This document shows, piece after piece, positions 1 through 8,950 of a stretch of DNA of 64,000 nucleotides (the first letter of the stretch is position 1; each line of letters starts with the position of its first letter). The stretch lies in contig DATFKK010000180.1 in the NCBI GenBank assembly GCA_035268685.1, forward strand, positions 1 through 64,000, in the 5' to 3' direction. The notes beneath the pieces are model-generated. The model was given only the letters and a program-made list of their open reading frames with translations. It searched no databases and had not been told where the DNA came from. The position numbers and the translations under genes were made by a program. The stretch comes from Candidatus Krumholzibacteriia bacterium (lineage in GTDB: Bacteria > Krumholzibacteriota > Krumholzibacteriia > JAJRXK01).

Positions 1-2
1 AG

Positions 3-65
3 CGGAGGATCGAGACACGGGAACTGCCGGTGAACCGCCGACACGAGCTGAAGTACGCGTTCTGA
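3..65 (+). CDS. C-terminal tail of an unidentified gene (partial)
   Basis: An open frame enters from the left edge and stops with TGA at 63-65, giving about 20 residues that end in RRHELKYAF. A perfect GC hairpin follows 12 bases later, which fits a gene end. Too little is left to name a family. A second frame also stays open past this point, so the reading is tentative. Confidence 0.4.
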   Translation, partial: RRIETRELPVNRRHELKYAF

Positions 66-76
66 GGGCCGAAACG

Positions 77-106
77 AGCGGGGCGAGCCGATGGGCCCGC
101 CCCGCT
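77..106. terminator. GC hairpin after the edge gene
   Basis: Perfect 9-bp inverted repeat, AGCGGGGCG at 77-85 and CGCCCCGCT at 98-106, with a 12-base loop, placed just after the stop codon at 63-65. No T-run follows, so it is a hairpin-type 3' end rather than a textbook intrinsic terminator. Confidence 0.45.
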
Positions 107-348
107 GGGGAATGCACAATCTCGGAGGCACAGAGGATCACAAGAACCTAGTTGCTCGGAGTCACGACTCTCAGGCAGCATCACCCCACAGCAAGGCTCC
201 CGACCGAGAACGACGCGGTCCGTCTTGCTCTCCCGATCTCCATCGGCGGCCCGCTCCCAGATGTCTCGGCGACGATTGCGTCGTCGTGACGGTGTCGGTG
301 TGGCCGCGGGTCTCGACGCGCCGACCGGCACGGAAGGAAGGTCGGTGC

Positions 349-2448
349 ATGTCCGAGAGCACGAAGCAAGTTCCTCGATCCTGTCTCGCGATCCTGATCG
401 CCGTGATCCTCGGTGTCCCGACGGCAGCGGTCGCGGCGGATTCGCAGGGCCCCTACATCGGACTCGACGAGGAGGAGATCCTCGAAGTGGTGGAGCGCCT
501 GCGTGGGTTCGCCCTGGACTACGAGGCCGACGACCAGACCGGAGTCGTCTATCTCGATCACAGCGCGCGCGTCGAAGTGACCGGCAGCGAGTACGGGATC
601 TCGAAGAGCGGCGTCCTCCACGCCCTCCGCGAGTTCGACGAGGACGAAGCGACACGGACGGTCGCGGTGCAGCCGGGAGAGGAGGTCGTCCACGCCCGTG
701 GGTGGATCGTCGAGGGCGATGACGCGGTCCGCTGGTTGCCGTCGAGGAACGTGCGCATCGACATCAGCAGTGAGGACGGACGGGGCGAGGTCGTCCTGGC
801 CTTTCCCGGCCTCCACGAGGGGCAGACCTTCGGTTGGTCCGTCGTCGTCCGGGCCGAGGAGCCCATGGGCGCGCGCTTGTTCCCGATCGATGCGGACGTT
901 CCCGTCGCCCACGGGACGTTCACGCTGCAGACCAACGGCAGGATCGGCTACACGGTCCAGGCCTTCAACGTCAGACGCGACGATTTCGCGATCCAGACGG
1001 GTGAGCCGCGCAATGGCAACGACTCCTGGATCCAGTGCGTGTATCGCGATCTGCGGGCCGATCGTGTCGATCTCCTCGGACTCCCCTGGCGTCAACGGCG
1101 AGCTCATCTGCTCCTGAACTTCAAGGGCCATTTCGACGACGACCTCGGCATGTGGATCACGATCAGGAGCTGGAACCGGATCGCGCTCCTGTTCGAGGAA
1201 GCGCTCGCGGAAGCGGTCGAGACCTCGGACGCGGTCGAAGATCAGGCCGCGCAACTGGTCGAGGGGTTGCAATCGGAGCGCGCACGCTGCGATGCGCTGT
1301 ACCGCTTCGTCCGGGACGAGATCGCGACGCTGGATCTCGACGAGAGTCTCGACTTCCGGAGTTCCGAGGAGATCCTGGAGGCGAGGACCGGAGACGGGAT
1401 CGACAAGGCCGCGCTCCTCGTCGCACTCATGCGGAGCGTCGGCGTCGACGCCCGGCTCGGCTTCGCGCGCAATCGCTACGCGAGTGGCCTCTTCCACGAG
1501 GATCCGGGGTTCTGGCAGTTCACCGACGGGGTGGTGGTCGTGGGCGATCCGCGGGTGTCGGCGACGTTCTACGTCCCGGGTGTGGAAGGTTGCCCGGCGC
1601 GGATGGTCCCCCCACACCTTCGCGGGGTGGACGTGGTGCTGTTCGGCGAGAACCTCGAGAAGCGCAGCGACGAGCTCTTCCGGAGGGCCTACGCCGAGGA
1701 TGGTGGCGTGGAGCGGCGGCTGGTGCAGAACTGGCTGCGGAGGGTCCGCGCCGCGGATTGGACGCAGATCGTCGCGATCGGAGGAGATCCCCGTGCGGTC
1801 GTCGGGGTGCTGCGGGAGACCAGGGTGGTCGACGCCGAAACCGCGGCCGCGACCGTGTCGATCACGGCCGAGGGGATCACGACCCCGGGGGCGTGGGCGC
1901 GACGGGGGACGCCGCCCGAGGAACTCGCGCGGCGGTACAGCGAACAGAGGGGTCGGGACCCGGAGACCGTGCGCGAGGCTTCGGTGGAGATCTCGGCGGA
2001 CGACGCGGTGGTGACCTGCCGCTGGATCGAGGATACGGCGTTGCCACCGCGGACCGGAAACGCGTGGATCCTAAACGCGGACGTGGTCTTCGGTACGCCC
2101 TTCCTCGATTTCTGGAAGGGCGGTGATCGGGGCGCCGTCTACATCCCGATGTCCTGGGAGCGGGTCCGGCGCACGGTCGTTCCGCTGCCTCCCGGGTGGC
2201 GTCTGGCCGAAGAGCCTCCATCTGCCGACATCATCAATCCGCTGTTCCACTACCGTGCGGAGACCAGCGTCGAGGACGGACGACTGGTCGTGGAGCGGAG
2301 CTTCCGTTTCCGGGCGGGCGAGCGGGGCGAGCGATCCCTGCCGGTCCTCGATCGCGATGCGGAGCAGGTCCTGGATCACGAGACCCGCGACCTGGTGCTG
2401 GTGCCGGAGGCCGCGGACGACACCGCCACGGCCTCCGGTGACCGATGA
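349..2448 (+). CDS. secreted DUF3857/transglutaminase-fold protein, catalytic site lost
   Basis: About 699 residues. The ATG at 349 was chosen because GGAAGGAAGG lies just upstream and a clean signal peptide follows (hydrophobic core, cleavage after AVAA near residue 30). The N-terminal half resembles DUF3857 and is followed by a transglutaminase-like core near residues 300-430. The family's catalytic GDCK motif reads GDGI here (Gly at residue 350 instead of Cys), and the usual His and WLDPT Asp motifs are also unrecognisable. It is probably a periplasmic pseudo-enzyme with a binding or structural role. A paralogue with an intact triad lies at 3758-5680. No RNA or mobile feature accounts for the extra upstream open frame from 91, which lacks a ribosome site. 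Confidence 0.75.
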   Translation: MSESTKQVPRSCLAILIAVILGVPTAAVAADSQGPYIGLDEEEILEVVERLRGFALDYEADDQTGVVYLDHSARVEVTGSEYGISKSGVLHALREFDEDEATRTVAVQPGEEVVHARGWIVEGDDAVRWLPSRNVRIDISSEDGRGEVVLAFPGLHEGQTFGWSVVVRAEEPMGARLFPIDADVPVAHGTFTLQTNGRIGYTVQAFNVRRDDFAIQTGEPRNGNDSWIQCVYRDLRADRVDLLGLPWRQRRAHLLLNFKGHFDDDLGMWITIRSWNRIALLFEEALAEAVETSDAVEDQAAQLVEGLQSERARCDALYRFVRDEIATLDLDESLDFRSSEEILEARTGDGIDKAALLVALMRSVGVDARLGFARNRYASGLFHEDPGFWQFTDGVVVVGDPRVSATFYVPGVEGCPARMVPPHLRGVDVVLFGENLEKRSDELFRRAYAEDGGVERRLVQNWLRRVRAADWTQIVAIGGDPRAVVGVLRETRVVDAETAAATVSITAEGITTPGAWARRGTPPEELARRYSEQRGRDPETVREASVEISADDAVVTCRWIEDTALPPRTGNAWILNADVVFGTPFLDFWKGGDRGAVYIPMSWERVRRTVVPLPPGWRLAEEPPSADIINPLFHYRAETSVEDGRLVVERSFRFRAGERGERSLPVLDRDAEQVLDHETRDLVLVPEAADDTATASGDR

Positions 2449-2451
2449 CGG

Positions 2452-3624
2452 TCAGGGATGCAACGCGTATCCGACGTGAACCGATGCCGAGAGACCGATC
2501 AGGTTCTCGAAGGGACCGGCGTCGAGGTACTGGGCCTCGAGTCTCAGACCGACGTTGACCCCGGCATAGGGACGTTCCACACCGAGGATTCCGGTGAAGG
2601 CCAGACCGTCGTTCCGCCGGTTCTGTGCCGAGACGTCGGCGATGTCGCCGAGCCTCGTGAACCCGACGCCGAATCCGGCGAAGGCTCGGCGCGACGGATG
2701 GAAGGCGAGGCCCTCGACCGACACGGTGAACACGCGATCGAGGAGATCCGTGCGCGAGACCGTGGCCGATGCACCGACGGCGAAGGCGCGCAACGACCGG
2801 CGGGACACGCGGAGCGAGATCCCGACGGGATTCGTGGGGAAGCCTTCACCCGCGCCCGGGTACTCGAAGCTCTCGTTGGCGTCGAGGCGCCCGGCGAGGA
2901 CGGCGACTTCGAGGGTCGTGTAGGCGGGCCCGTAGTCGGTCGGTCCGTCGAAGTCCGGATCGATCGCGGCGACGTCGCGCGGAACGTCGCCGGTTCCGAT
3001 CCGCAGGGCGTCGTACCGGGCGCTGCGCTCTTCGCAACCGGGGTCGACGCGCAGTGTGAGGGCGTCCCAGGCCGGCCCGGAGTGGTCGGCGCGAGCGACC
3101 GCGCGTCCGTCGTAGTGCAGCACGACCTCGGCCTCGCCGCGCTCGATCACTACGCGGTGCCATCCTTCGCCGGCGACGGGCGCACGGCCCGGTTCGGCGG
3201 CGACGGACTCGCCGTCGAGTTCGAGGCCGAGGTTCGAGGTCGTGTCCGGACAGACACGACCGAAGCGAAGAACCTCGGCACCGGCCGCGCCCACGACGAC
3301 CTGACTGGCCAGGGACGGACCGGTCGCAATCCAGACCTCGATCCATCCCTCCGACAGAGGGGTCGGGAGGTCGTAGCGCGCGACGGGAGCACTCTCCTCG
3401 GAGAGCTCCAGGGCCCCGAAGCCCTCGCGTTTCTCGCTCATAACGATCAGTCGGCGGGGGGAGGTCTCGCTCCCGGGGAAGGCCCAGTCCTCGCCGGTGA
3501 AGGCGGGCTCGAACCCTTCCGCGTGGAGGACCTCGCCGGAGGCCGTGGAGGAGACAGAGATGGTCAGTAGGAAGAGAACGGTCAGTGCGGCGCGGGGACC
3601 GATCGCAGGACGTACACGGCGCAT
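2452..3624 (-). CDS. secreted protein, ConA-like N-terminus and barrel-like C-terminus
   Basis: About 390 residues, not assigned to a named family. The ATG at 3624 is preferred over 3636 because GGAG sits six bases ahead; a signal peptide follows (basic MRRVRP, hydrophobic stretch, cleavage near SSTASG). Residues about 30-200 alternate strands and turns in the manner of laminin-G/concanavalin-like sheets. The last ~150 residues are rich in alternating hydrophobic/aromatic positions and small residues and end in VHVGYALHP, like an outer-membrane beta-barrel. It converges on the gene ending at 2448 and diverges from the DUF3857 gene to the right. Function unknown. Confidence 0.6.
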   Translation of the reverse strand: MRRVRPAIGPRAALTVLFLLTISVSSTASGEVLHAEGFEPAFTGEDWAFPGSETSPRRLIVMSEKREGFGALELSEESAPVARYDLPTPLSEGWIEVWIATGPSLASQVVVGAAGAEVLRFGRVCPDTTSNLGLELDGESVAAEPGRAPVAGEGWHRVVIERGEAEVVLHYDGRAVARADHSGPAWDALTLRVDPGCEERSARYDALRIGTGDVPRDVAAIDPDFDGPTDYGPAYTTLEVAVLAGRLDANESFEYPGAGEGFPTNPVGISLRVSRRSLRAFAVGASATVSRTDLLDRVFTVSVEGLAFHPSRRAFAGFGVGFTRLGDIADVSAQNRRNDGLAFTGILGVERPYAGVNVGLRLEAQYLDAGPFENLIGLSASVHVGYALHP

Positions 3625-3757
3625 ACTGGGCTCCATCGGGTCGGGCTGGAAGTCCCGGCCGACGACGGCAGTCGACTTCGCAGCGAAACCATTGGGTGGG
3701 GAGCCCGACTCGAGAGGGTACCAGCTCCTGACCGATCGTTCCAGAATCCTTCGGCTG

Positions 3758-5680
3758 TTGCGCGTGGTCGGAGTGCTCGGCCTCCTCTGTTCCGGGCCCG
3801 TCGACGCGCCCGCGGCGGCACGTGACCCGCTGTTCGCCGCCGCGCATCCGCAGGCGCCGGTCCTCGTCCTGAGCGATCACGTCCGCGTGTTCGCCCACTA
3901 CGACTCCGACCGGGCGGGAATCTCGGGAACGCACACCCGCGAGATCGTCTACTGGATTCGCGATCGGCGCGGTCGAGACCAGGTCAACCGGCAGTTCCGA
4001 TGGACCTCGCCCCGCTGGACGGCCGAGAAGTTCGAGATCGAGATCGAGTCGACGGACGGATCGACAAGTCGCACCGACGACGACGACCTCGACTGGATCC
4101 CCGTGTCCGACGCTGACGGAAGCGTGTACAGGCTCGACAGCGAGGCGGCCTACACGGTGGTGCAGGGTTTGCGGACGGGGGATCTCCTGCGCGTCCGCTC
4201 CCGACATCGGATCCGTGGCCTGCACGGTCTGCATCAAGTCGAGTGGGATGGTGCCGCGAGTCTCCCCGTGGCGCGACGCCGTCTGGACCTCGCGTATCCC
4301 GATGATCACACGCTCACGGTCGGCATTCGTGCCCCGGAGGTGGTCGCCGGACATCTGAGCACGACCGACTCCGGGGACGACGGCACGCAGTCGCGCACCA
4401 TCGTCGTCGACGCATCGGGACCGGACGGCGATCCGTTGGCGGCGCACGGTGGCGAACTCGTCATCACGCCGCACTTCGTGGCGGTGGGTGACGACCTGCC
4501 GAAGACCGTGTTCGCCGCGGGGCCGGACTGGGAGGCGGTCGCGCGCGGCTACGCGCGGCGCGTGGACAGCCATCTGGCGGCGGACGAGGCGCTCGCCCGG
4601 ACCGCCCGCGCGATCGTCGACGGTGTCGACGACGAGCGAACCCGCGTGGAACTGCTCTACCGTCATGTCCAGGAGACGTGCCGCTACCTGGGACTGTTCG
4701 ACGGCCTGGGCGGAATCCTGCCCCGTCCCGCGAGCGAGACGGCGCGAAAGGGCTTCGGCGACTGCAAGGGACTGAGTGCACTCCTGATCGCCATGTGCCG
4801 GGCCGTGGGGATCGACGCGCATCCCGTCCTGGTGCGAACACGGCGATCGGGTCCGCTCGACCCCAGTGTTCCCAATCTCGTGCAGTTCGATCACTTCATC
4901 GCCTGGGCCGATGTCGCGGGCGGTCTCTGGCTCGATCCCACCTACGACTTCTGTCCGGCCGGGCTCGTGCCCACTGCCAACGCCGCGTCGCCGGTCCTGC
5001 TGTTGCACCCGGATCGACCGGGCCTGGTCGAGATCGGAACGGACCGCGCGCGGGCCGGCAGCCTGGACTACGTGATCGAAGCCGAAATCGACGCACACGG
5101 GTCCATGGACGCCGTGGTCACGGAGACGGCGACGGACACGGCCGGACTGTACCGGCGCATCAACCTCGCGGACACCGAGGTCGATGCCAGGGTCCTCGCC
5201 CGGGCCGTGATGAATCGTTCGCTGGCGCGGTCGGTGGTTGCGATGCGGCCGACGGAGGCGGGCTGGGGGCAACCGACGGTGACGGAACTCCACTTCGCGG
5301 CCGATCGTGCGGGCACGAAAGCCGGTGACATCCTCTACCTGCCACGTGCCCTCGTCCGTGTTCCCCGCGAGGTCACGGGCTTCTCCGACCGAAGCGCGCC
5401 CGGTGACCTGCGCTTCCTGGCCGACCGTTCGGAGCGGTGGGCCGTGGCGCTGCCGCTCGGCGCCTCGGTCGAGCCCGACAGCAGCCGGGTCGAGGCCCCG
5501 GGACTCACCTGGACGTACCGGGTGCGGCTCCGTCGGGCGATGATGCTCGTCGAGCGGGAATACCGGTGGGACCGGCGCGAACTCGCGACCGGCCAACTCG
5601 AAGACCTCGAGGCCGCGATCGATCGGATCGTCGAGGCAGAGCGAGGCTACCTGACGATCCAGATGCCGGCCGAGCGCTAG
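3758..5680 (+). CDS. DUF3857 and transglutaminase-like domain protein, intact triad
   Basis: Roughly 640 residues with a DUF3857-like N-terminal half and a transglutaminase-like core. The cysteine-protease-like triad is visible: Cys336 in GDCKGLSALL, His379 in QFDHFIAW and Asp393 in WLDPTYD. This fits a periplasmic transglutaminase/peptidase-fold enzyme, substrate unknown. The start is uncertain. A TTG at 3758 gives a short basic n-region and signal peptide (RVVGVLGLLCSG). TTG 3692 is possible. ATG 3560 has GGAGGA ahead but would overlap the divergent gene by 65 bases and place the hydrophobic segment some 66 residues in. Its stop shares bases with the stop of the opposing aminotransferase gene. 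Confidence 0.75.
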   Translation: MRVVGVLGLLCSGPVDAPAAARDPLFAAAHPQAPVLVLSDHVRVFAHYDSDRAGISGTHTREIVYWIRDRRGRDQVNRQFRWTSPRWTAEKFEIEIESTDGSTSRTDDDDLDWIPVSDADGSVYRLDSEAAYTVVQGLRTGDLLRVRSRHRIRGLHGLHQVEWDGAASLPVARRRLDLAYPDDHTLTVGIRAPEVVAGHLSTTDSGDDGTQSRTIVVDASGPDGDPLAAHGGELVITPHFVAVGDDLPKTVFAAGPDWEAVARGYARRVDSHLAADEALARTARAIVDGVDDERTRVELLYRHVQETCRYLGLFDGLGGILPRPASETARKGFGDCKGLSALLIAMCRAVGIDAHPVLVRTRRSGPLDPSVPNLVQFDHFIAWADVAGGLWLDPTYDFCPAGLVPTANAASPVLLLHPDRPGLVEIGTDRARAGSLDYVIEAEIDAHGSMDAVVTETATDTAGLYRRINLADTEVDARVLARAVMNRSLARSVVAMRPTEAGWGQPTVTELHFAADRAGTKAGDILYLPRALVRVPREVTGFSDRSAPGDLRFLADRSERWAVALPLGASVEPDSSRVEAPGLTWTYRVRLRRAMMLVEREYRWDRRELATGQLEDLEAAIDRIVEAERGYLTIQMPAER

Positions 5681-7185
5681 CTCCCCGCCGCCGCTTCCTT
5701 CGTCTTCTGCTTCATGTCCATCACCCGCATCCCTTCACGCACGGTGTCGAGGATCAGGCGGATCTCCTCGCGCGTGATGCGGAAGTGCGGCGTGAAGCGC
5801 AGCCCGTTGTGGCCACCGTGGATCATCGCCACGCCGTGGGTGCGGAGAAAGTGCTCGAAGCCACGATCGCCGACGACGGTGTAGCGGTCGGGGTCGAGTT
5901 CGGCGTTCACCATGAGGCCGGTGCCGGAAACCTTGAGGATCCCGCCGGGGAACTCGTCGGCCAGGGCCTCGAGACCGGCGCGCAGCTCTGCTCCGCGCTC
6001 CTGGATGTTGCGGCGCATGTCCGCGTCCACTGCGTCGAGGACGGCGCAGCCCACCTCGAGCGCCCGTGGGTTGGTGGTCATCGTGTTGCCGTACACGCCC
6101 GGCTCGTAGAGCGCTGCGGTCTCCTCGCGCAGGGCGAGGACCGACAGCGGGTACTGTCCCGCGTTCAGGGCCTTGGAGTAGGTCTCGGCGTCGGGTGCGT
6201 CGCAGTCCTCGAAACCCGGATAGTCGACCAGGCTCAGGCAGCCGGCGGCGCGCAGGGCGGCCTGGATCGAGTCGACGATCAACAACGACCCGTGCTCGCG
6301 TGTGAGTTCACGCGCGACGTCGTAGAACGCGCGTTCGAGCGGAAGACCGGGCTCACCCTCGCCCATGACCGGTTCGAGGTACACGGCCTCGATGAAGGCG
6401 TTCGACTCGTCCGCCTGGCGGAACAGCCCACGGAGCCCCTCGACGTCGTTCGGTTCGACCACGTGCAGGTCGCCGGGCTCCTGGAACGAGGCGAGGTGCT
6501 TCTCGTACACGGCGCGCGTCGCGTCCGAGACCCGCGCCGCGCGGTAGGTCCGCCCGTGGAATCCCTCGGCCAGCGAGACCTGCCACAGGACCTTGCCCTC
6601 GTGGCGTCCACCCGCGCCGGTCATCTTCAGTGCATGGATGTCACAGATCCGCGAGGCCACGCTCACCGACTCGGAACCGCTGTTCATGCAGATGAAGTGG
6701 GAGAAGGGGCAGTGCCCACGCTGGTGGCCGATCTCGGCCTTCAAGCGGTCGGCCAGACGCTTCTGGCTGAACTGCGGCGTCATGACGTTGGCCATGACCC
6801 AGGGATGCGCGAGGGCTTCGTCGATCTCCGGCGGAGCATGGCCCAGTCCGAGCATTCCGTAGCCGCCGGAGTCGTGCAGCACCGCGCCGTGGGTCGTCAC
6901 GATCCACGGGCCGGCCGCGGCCAGGGGCACGTAGGGGTTGATCGCCTTCGGCGTGTAGAAGTTCACGAAGTCGTCCTGCAGACGCTCGGTGAGCGCTGTC
7001 TCGTCGAGGGCGAGGTCTTCGCCCCACTCCTCGCGCAGCGAGCGGTGGATCTCCACCGCGGCCGCGATCGCGCGGCGCAGGTCGGGATCGCGTTCGGCGA
7101 AGTCGGCGATCGCTCGGTCGGAGATGCCGCGCGTCGTGCGCGCTCCGGCGTAGTCGCGGATCTCGCGGAGGGAATCGGCGTTCAT
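5677..7185 (-). CDS. class III PLP-dependent aminotransferase
   Basis: About 502 residues of the ornithine/lysine/GABA aminotransferase fold type I family. Visible motifs are NSGSESVSVASRICD (cofactor phosphate region), the IVDSIQAAL segment where the family has its PLP-binding Asp, and YSKALNAGQYPLSVLAL with the probable Schiff-base lysine. The nearest functional type by overall pattern is an omega-amino-acid aminotransferase such as lysine 6-aminotransferase, but the substrate cannot be read from sequence. The ATG at 7185 is preferred to an in-frame start at 7245 because GAGGA precedes it. It stands alone on its strand, converging on the DUF3857 gene with shared stop bases. Confidence 0.8.
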   Translation of the reverse strand: MNADSLREIRDYAGARTTRGISDRAIADFAERDPDLRRAIAAAVEIHRSLREEWGEDLALDETALTERLQDDFVNFYTPKAINPYVPLAAAGPWIVTTHGAVLHDSGGYGMLGLGHAPPEIDEALAHPWVMANVMTPQFSQKRLADRLKAEIGHQRGHCPFSHFICMNSGSESVSVASRICDIHALKMTGAGGRHEGKVLWQVSLAEGFHGRTYRAARVSDATRAVYEKHLASFQEPGDLHVVEPNDVEGLRGLFRQADESNAFIEAVYLEPVMGEGEPGLPLERAFYDVARELTREHGSLLIVDSIQAALRAAGCLSLVDYPGFEDCDAPDAETYSKALNAGQYPLSVLALREETAALYEPGVYGNTMTTNPRALEVGCAVLDAVDADMRRNIQERGAELRAGLEALADEFPGGILKVSGTGLMVNAELDPDRYTVVGDRGFEHFLRTHGVAMIHGGHNGLRFTPHFRITREEIRLILDTVREGMRVMDMKQKTKEAAAGS

Positions 7186-7293
7186 GGTGTCGGTCCTCGT
7201 CGATCGACGTCGCCGGCGGCGACGTACGGAAGCCGGGATGTCCAACCGGTCAACCTAGGCCACGACGCGGAGATCGGTCAAGGTGCGGGCCCT

Positions 7294-7317
7294 GGGTCCG
7301 ATCATGGGTCGGATCCC
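7294..7317. terminator. imperfect hairpin downstream of the transporter gene
   Basis: GGGTCCGA at 7294-7301 pairs with TCGGATCCC at 7309-7317, with one bulged base and a 7-base loop. It lies about 65 bases beyond the stop of the minus-strand transporter gene at 7383. No T-run; weak candidate. Confidence 0.25.
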
Positions 7318-7382
7318 GAAGCACTTCGATCCGGCGCTGCACCCTCTCGCTGGACGTCCTCCCCGAGGACGGCGGTCACCGG

Positions 7383-8678
7383 TCACGAGTCGGGAACGGG
7401 CACGGCCGACCCGTCCCGCGCCGCCGGCGCCGGGGCCGCCCCCCGCACTCTCCGCAGCCAGACGGTCATCACGACCCAGGCCGTGGCGCTGGCCAACAGC
7501 GACCACGTCACCCAGTCCGCCGCTTCGCGCAGCGACGTGGCACCGTCGCCGGAGAGGTGGATCCCGACCAGCAGTGCCGACGCGGCGAGAGCCTCGCCGA
7601 ACCGGGCACCCATCCCGTCGACCACGACCTTCGTGTGCGATCGCAGTTTGCGTGGGAGCGCCAGGTAGGCTTGCTCCCAGTTGCTGCGGTGGATCGACGA
7701 CTTCAGCCCACCCTCGGTGAGCCGCAGTCCCGTTCGCGCGAGCAGTGTTCCCCCGCCGAAGACCACCGCCGAAGCGCCCAGCAGGAGTCCCGACGGGAGC
7801 ACCAGGAGACTCCCTTCGATCCCCACTCCGGACTGGAGCCTCGGCGTGACCCACAACTGCAGCAGCAGCCCGATCACGCCGACAGCGGTGTAGAACGTCG
7901 AGAAGAACTCGATTCGGGCACTGTCCACCGATCCGGAGGAGCCGGCCGCCAGGTAGAACTGGTACTCGACCAGCACGCCGACCAGTCCGCCGAGCATCGC
8001 GAGGACAAGCAGGAGCCGGGCGTAGCGGTGCCGGAACAGTGACGGTGAGGTCGAAGGGGTCTTGCCGCCGGTGTCGGCCTCGCGCGAGACCTCGGACAGG
8101 ACGGACGGGAAGCGAGACTGCGTGTGGACGGTCACCGCCACCGACACGAGCAGGAGGACGGCCCCGTGGGCCACCAGGTCCGCGGGCTGGCACACGTTCG
8201 AGACGAGCCGAGCGTAGAGGCCGCCCAGGACCCCTCCGGCGATCGACGATGCGCCGATCCGGGCATAGCTGTGGGCGAGGACCCTGCGCGGGCAGGTGTC
8301 GAGCAGATCGGCTCCGAGCAACCACGATGCGGAGAACATCACGCCCCACACCAGGGGCACGAAGGCGAAGAACAGTGAGGGCAGGAGGCCACCACCCGGC
8401 GTGGCGAAGGGCGCGTAGGCGAGGAGGACGGCCGCGGTCCCCAGCGGGAGACAGATGCGCACCACGCGCGGCCCCAAGCGCCGCATGAGAGCCAGCACCG
8501 TCATCGCGACCGGACCCGAGAGCAGTGCGATCCCGACGTACGCCCACGGCATCTGTACCAGGCCGTCGTCGCGGACGTAGAGTGCGTCGCGTCCCGTCTT
8601 GACCACGATGAAGGCCGCAGTCATCAACGCCAGGGTGAGAGACACCCTCCGGGTACGAGCGCTGGCATCCGGATCCAC
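7383..8678 (-). CDS. NTT-family (ADP/ATP translocase-like) membrane transporter
   Basis: About 431 residues, with roughly 12 hydrophobic segments in an MFS-like layout. The early KTGRDALY motif, and late in the protein a motif of the form IHRSNWEQAYLALPRKLR followed by KVVVDGMGARFGEAL, match the Npt/NTT nucleotide-transporter family (typically FNRAGRELLYLPL...AKAFIDVVVDRFGD). NTT proteins exchange ATP/ADP or import nucleotides in intracellular bacteria and plastids; in free-living bacteria the substrate is often unknown. A GTG start at 8678 is chosen for GAGG eight bases upstream; an ATG at 8777 would add a long charged tail. It lies downstream of a 41-residue membrane peptide on the same strand. 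Confidence 0.65.
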   Translation of the reverse strand: MDPDASARTRRVSLTLALMTAAFIVVKTGRDALYVRDDGLVQMPWAYVGIALLSGPVAMTVLALMRRLGPRVVRICLPLGTAAVLLAYAPFATPGGGLLPSLFFAFVPLVWGVMFSASWLLGADLLDTCPRRVLAHSYARIGASSIAGGVLGGLYARLVSNVCQPADLVAHGAVLLLVSVAVTVHTQSRFPSVLSEVSREADTGGKTPSTSPSLFRHRYARLLLVLAMLGGLVGVLVEYQFYLAAGSSGSVDSARIEFFSTFYTAVGVIGLLLQLWVTPRLQSGVGIEGSLLVLPSGLLLGASAVVFGGGTLLARTGLRLTEGGLKSSIHRSNWEQAYLALPRKLRSHTKVVVDGMGARFGEALAASALLVGIHLSGDGATSLREAADWVTWSLLASATAWVVMTVWLRRVRGAAPAPAARDGSAVPVPDS

Positions 8679-8745
8679 GGAGACACCTCGGGACGGGTCC
8701 GACGTCGAATCGGTGGCCGGGCCGGACCCGCGATGGCGGACCCGA

Positions 8746-8871
8746 TCAGTCCCCGGCCGAGGCCGGGGACGTTGCACGACGCGACTTCCAACGATTCCAC
8801 ACGAACGAACCCGATCCGTACAGCAGACCCACCACGATCGTCAACGGGACCAGGTACATACATGCACACAT
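8746..8871 (-). CDS. 41-residue single-pass membrane peptide
   Basis: A short frame reads from ATG at 8871 to TGA at 8746 with GAGGAA about ten bases upstream. The product has one hydrophobic helix (MYLVPLTIVVGLLYG, then GSGSFVW), then a basic tail NRWKSRR and a polar end, which is the inside-positive pattern of a small inner-membrane protein. It sits between the unknown gene ending at 8951 and the NTT transporter starting at 8678, same strand, so it may be co-transcribed. Its last codons lie inside a perfect GC inverted repeat. It resembles small membrane subunits in shape only; no family is recognised. Confidence 0.5.
   Translation of the reverse strand: MCACMYLVPLTIVVGLLYGSGSFVWNRWKSRRATSPASAGD
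8749..8770. repeat. perfect GC palindrome at the end of the mini-gene
   Basis: GTCCCCGGCC at 8749-8758 and GGCCGGGGAC at 8761-8770 form a 10-bp stem with a two-base centre. It overlaps the final codons of the 41-residue peptide, and on the minus strand its 3' arm ends just before the TGA at 8748-8746. It could mark a transcript end or a processing point ahead of the transporter gene. Confidence 0.45.
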
Positions 8872-8950
8872 CGCCGTTTCGTTCCTCGCTCGGAGTGTTC
8901 AGGGGTCACCGAAGACGTACGCCGATCGCACACGCTCGTGACACCGTGGC

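Noticed and set aside
3560-3757. ATG at 3560 with GGAGGA as start of the second DUF3857 gene
   Set aside because: It would overlap the divergent secreted-protein gene by 65 bases and bury the signal peptide about 66 residues inside; kept as an alternative only.
2846-5596. Open frame of about 916 codons opposite the DUF3857 gene
   Set aside because: Antisense to a gene with an intact catalytic triad; no coherent domain or start signal.
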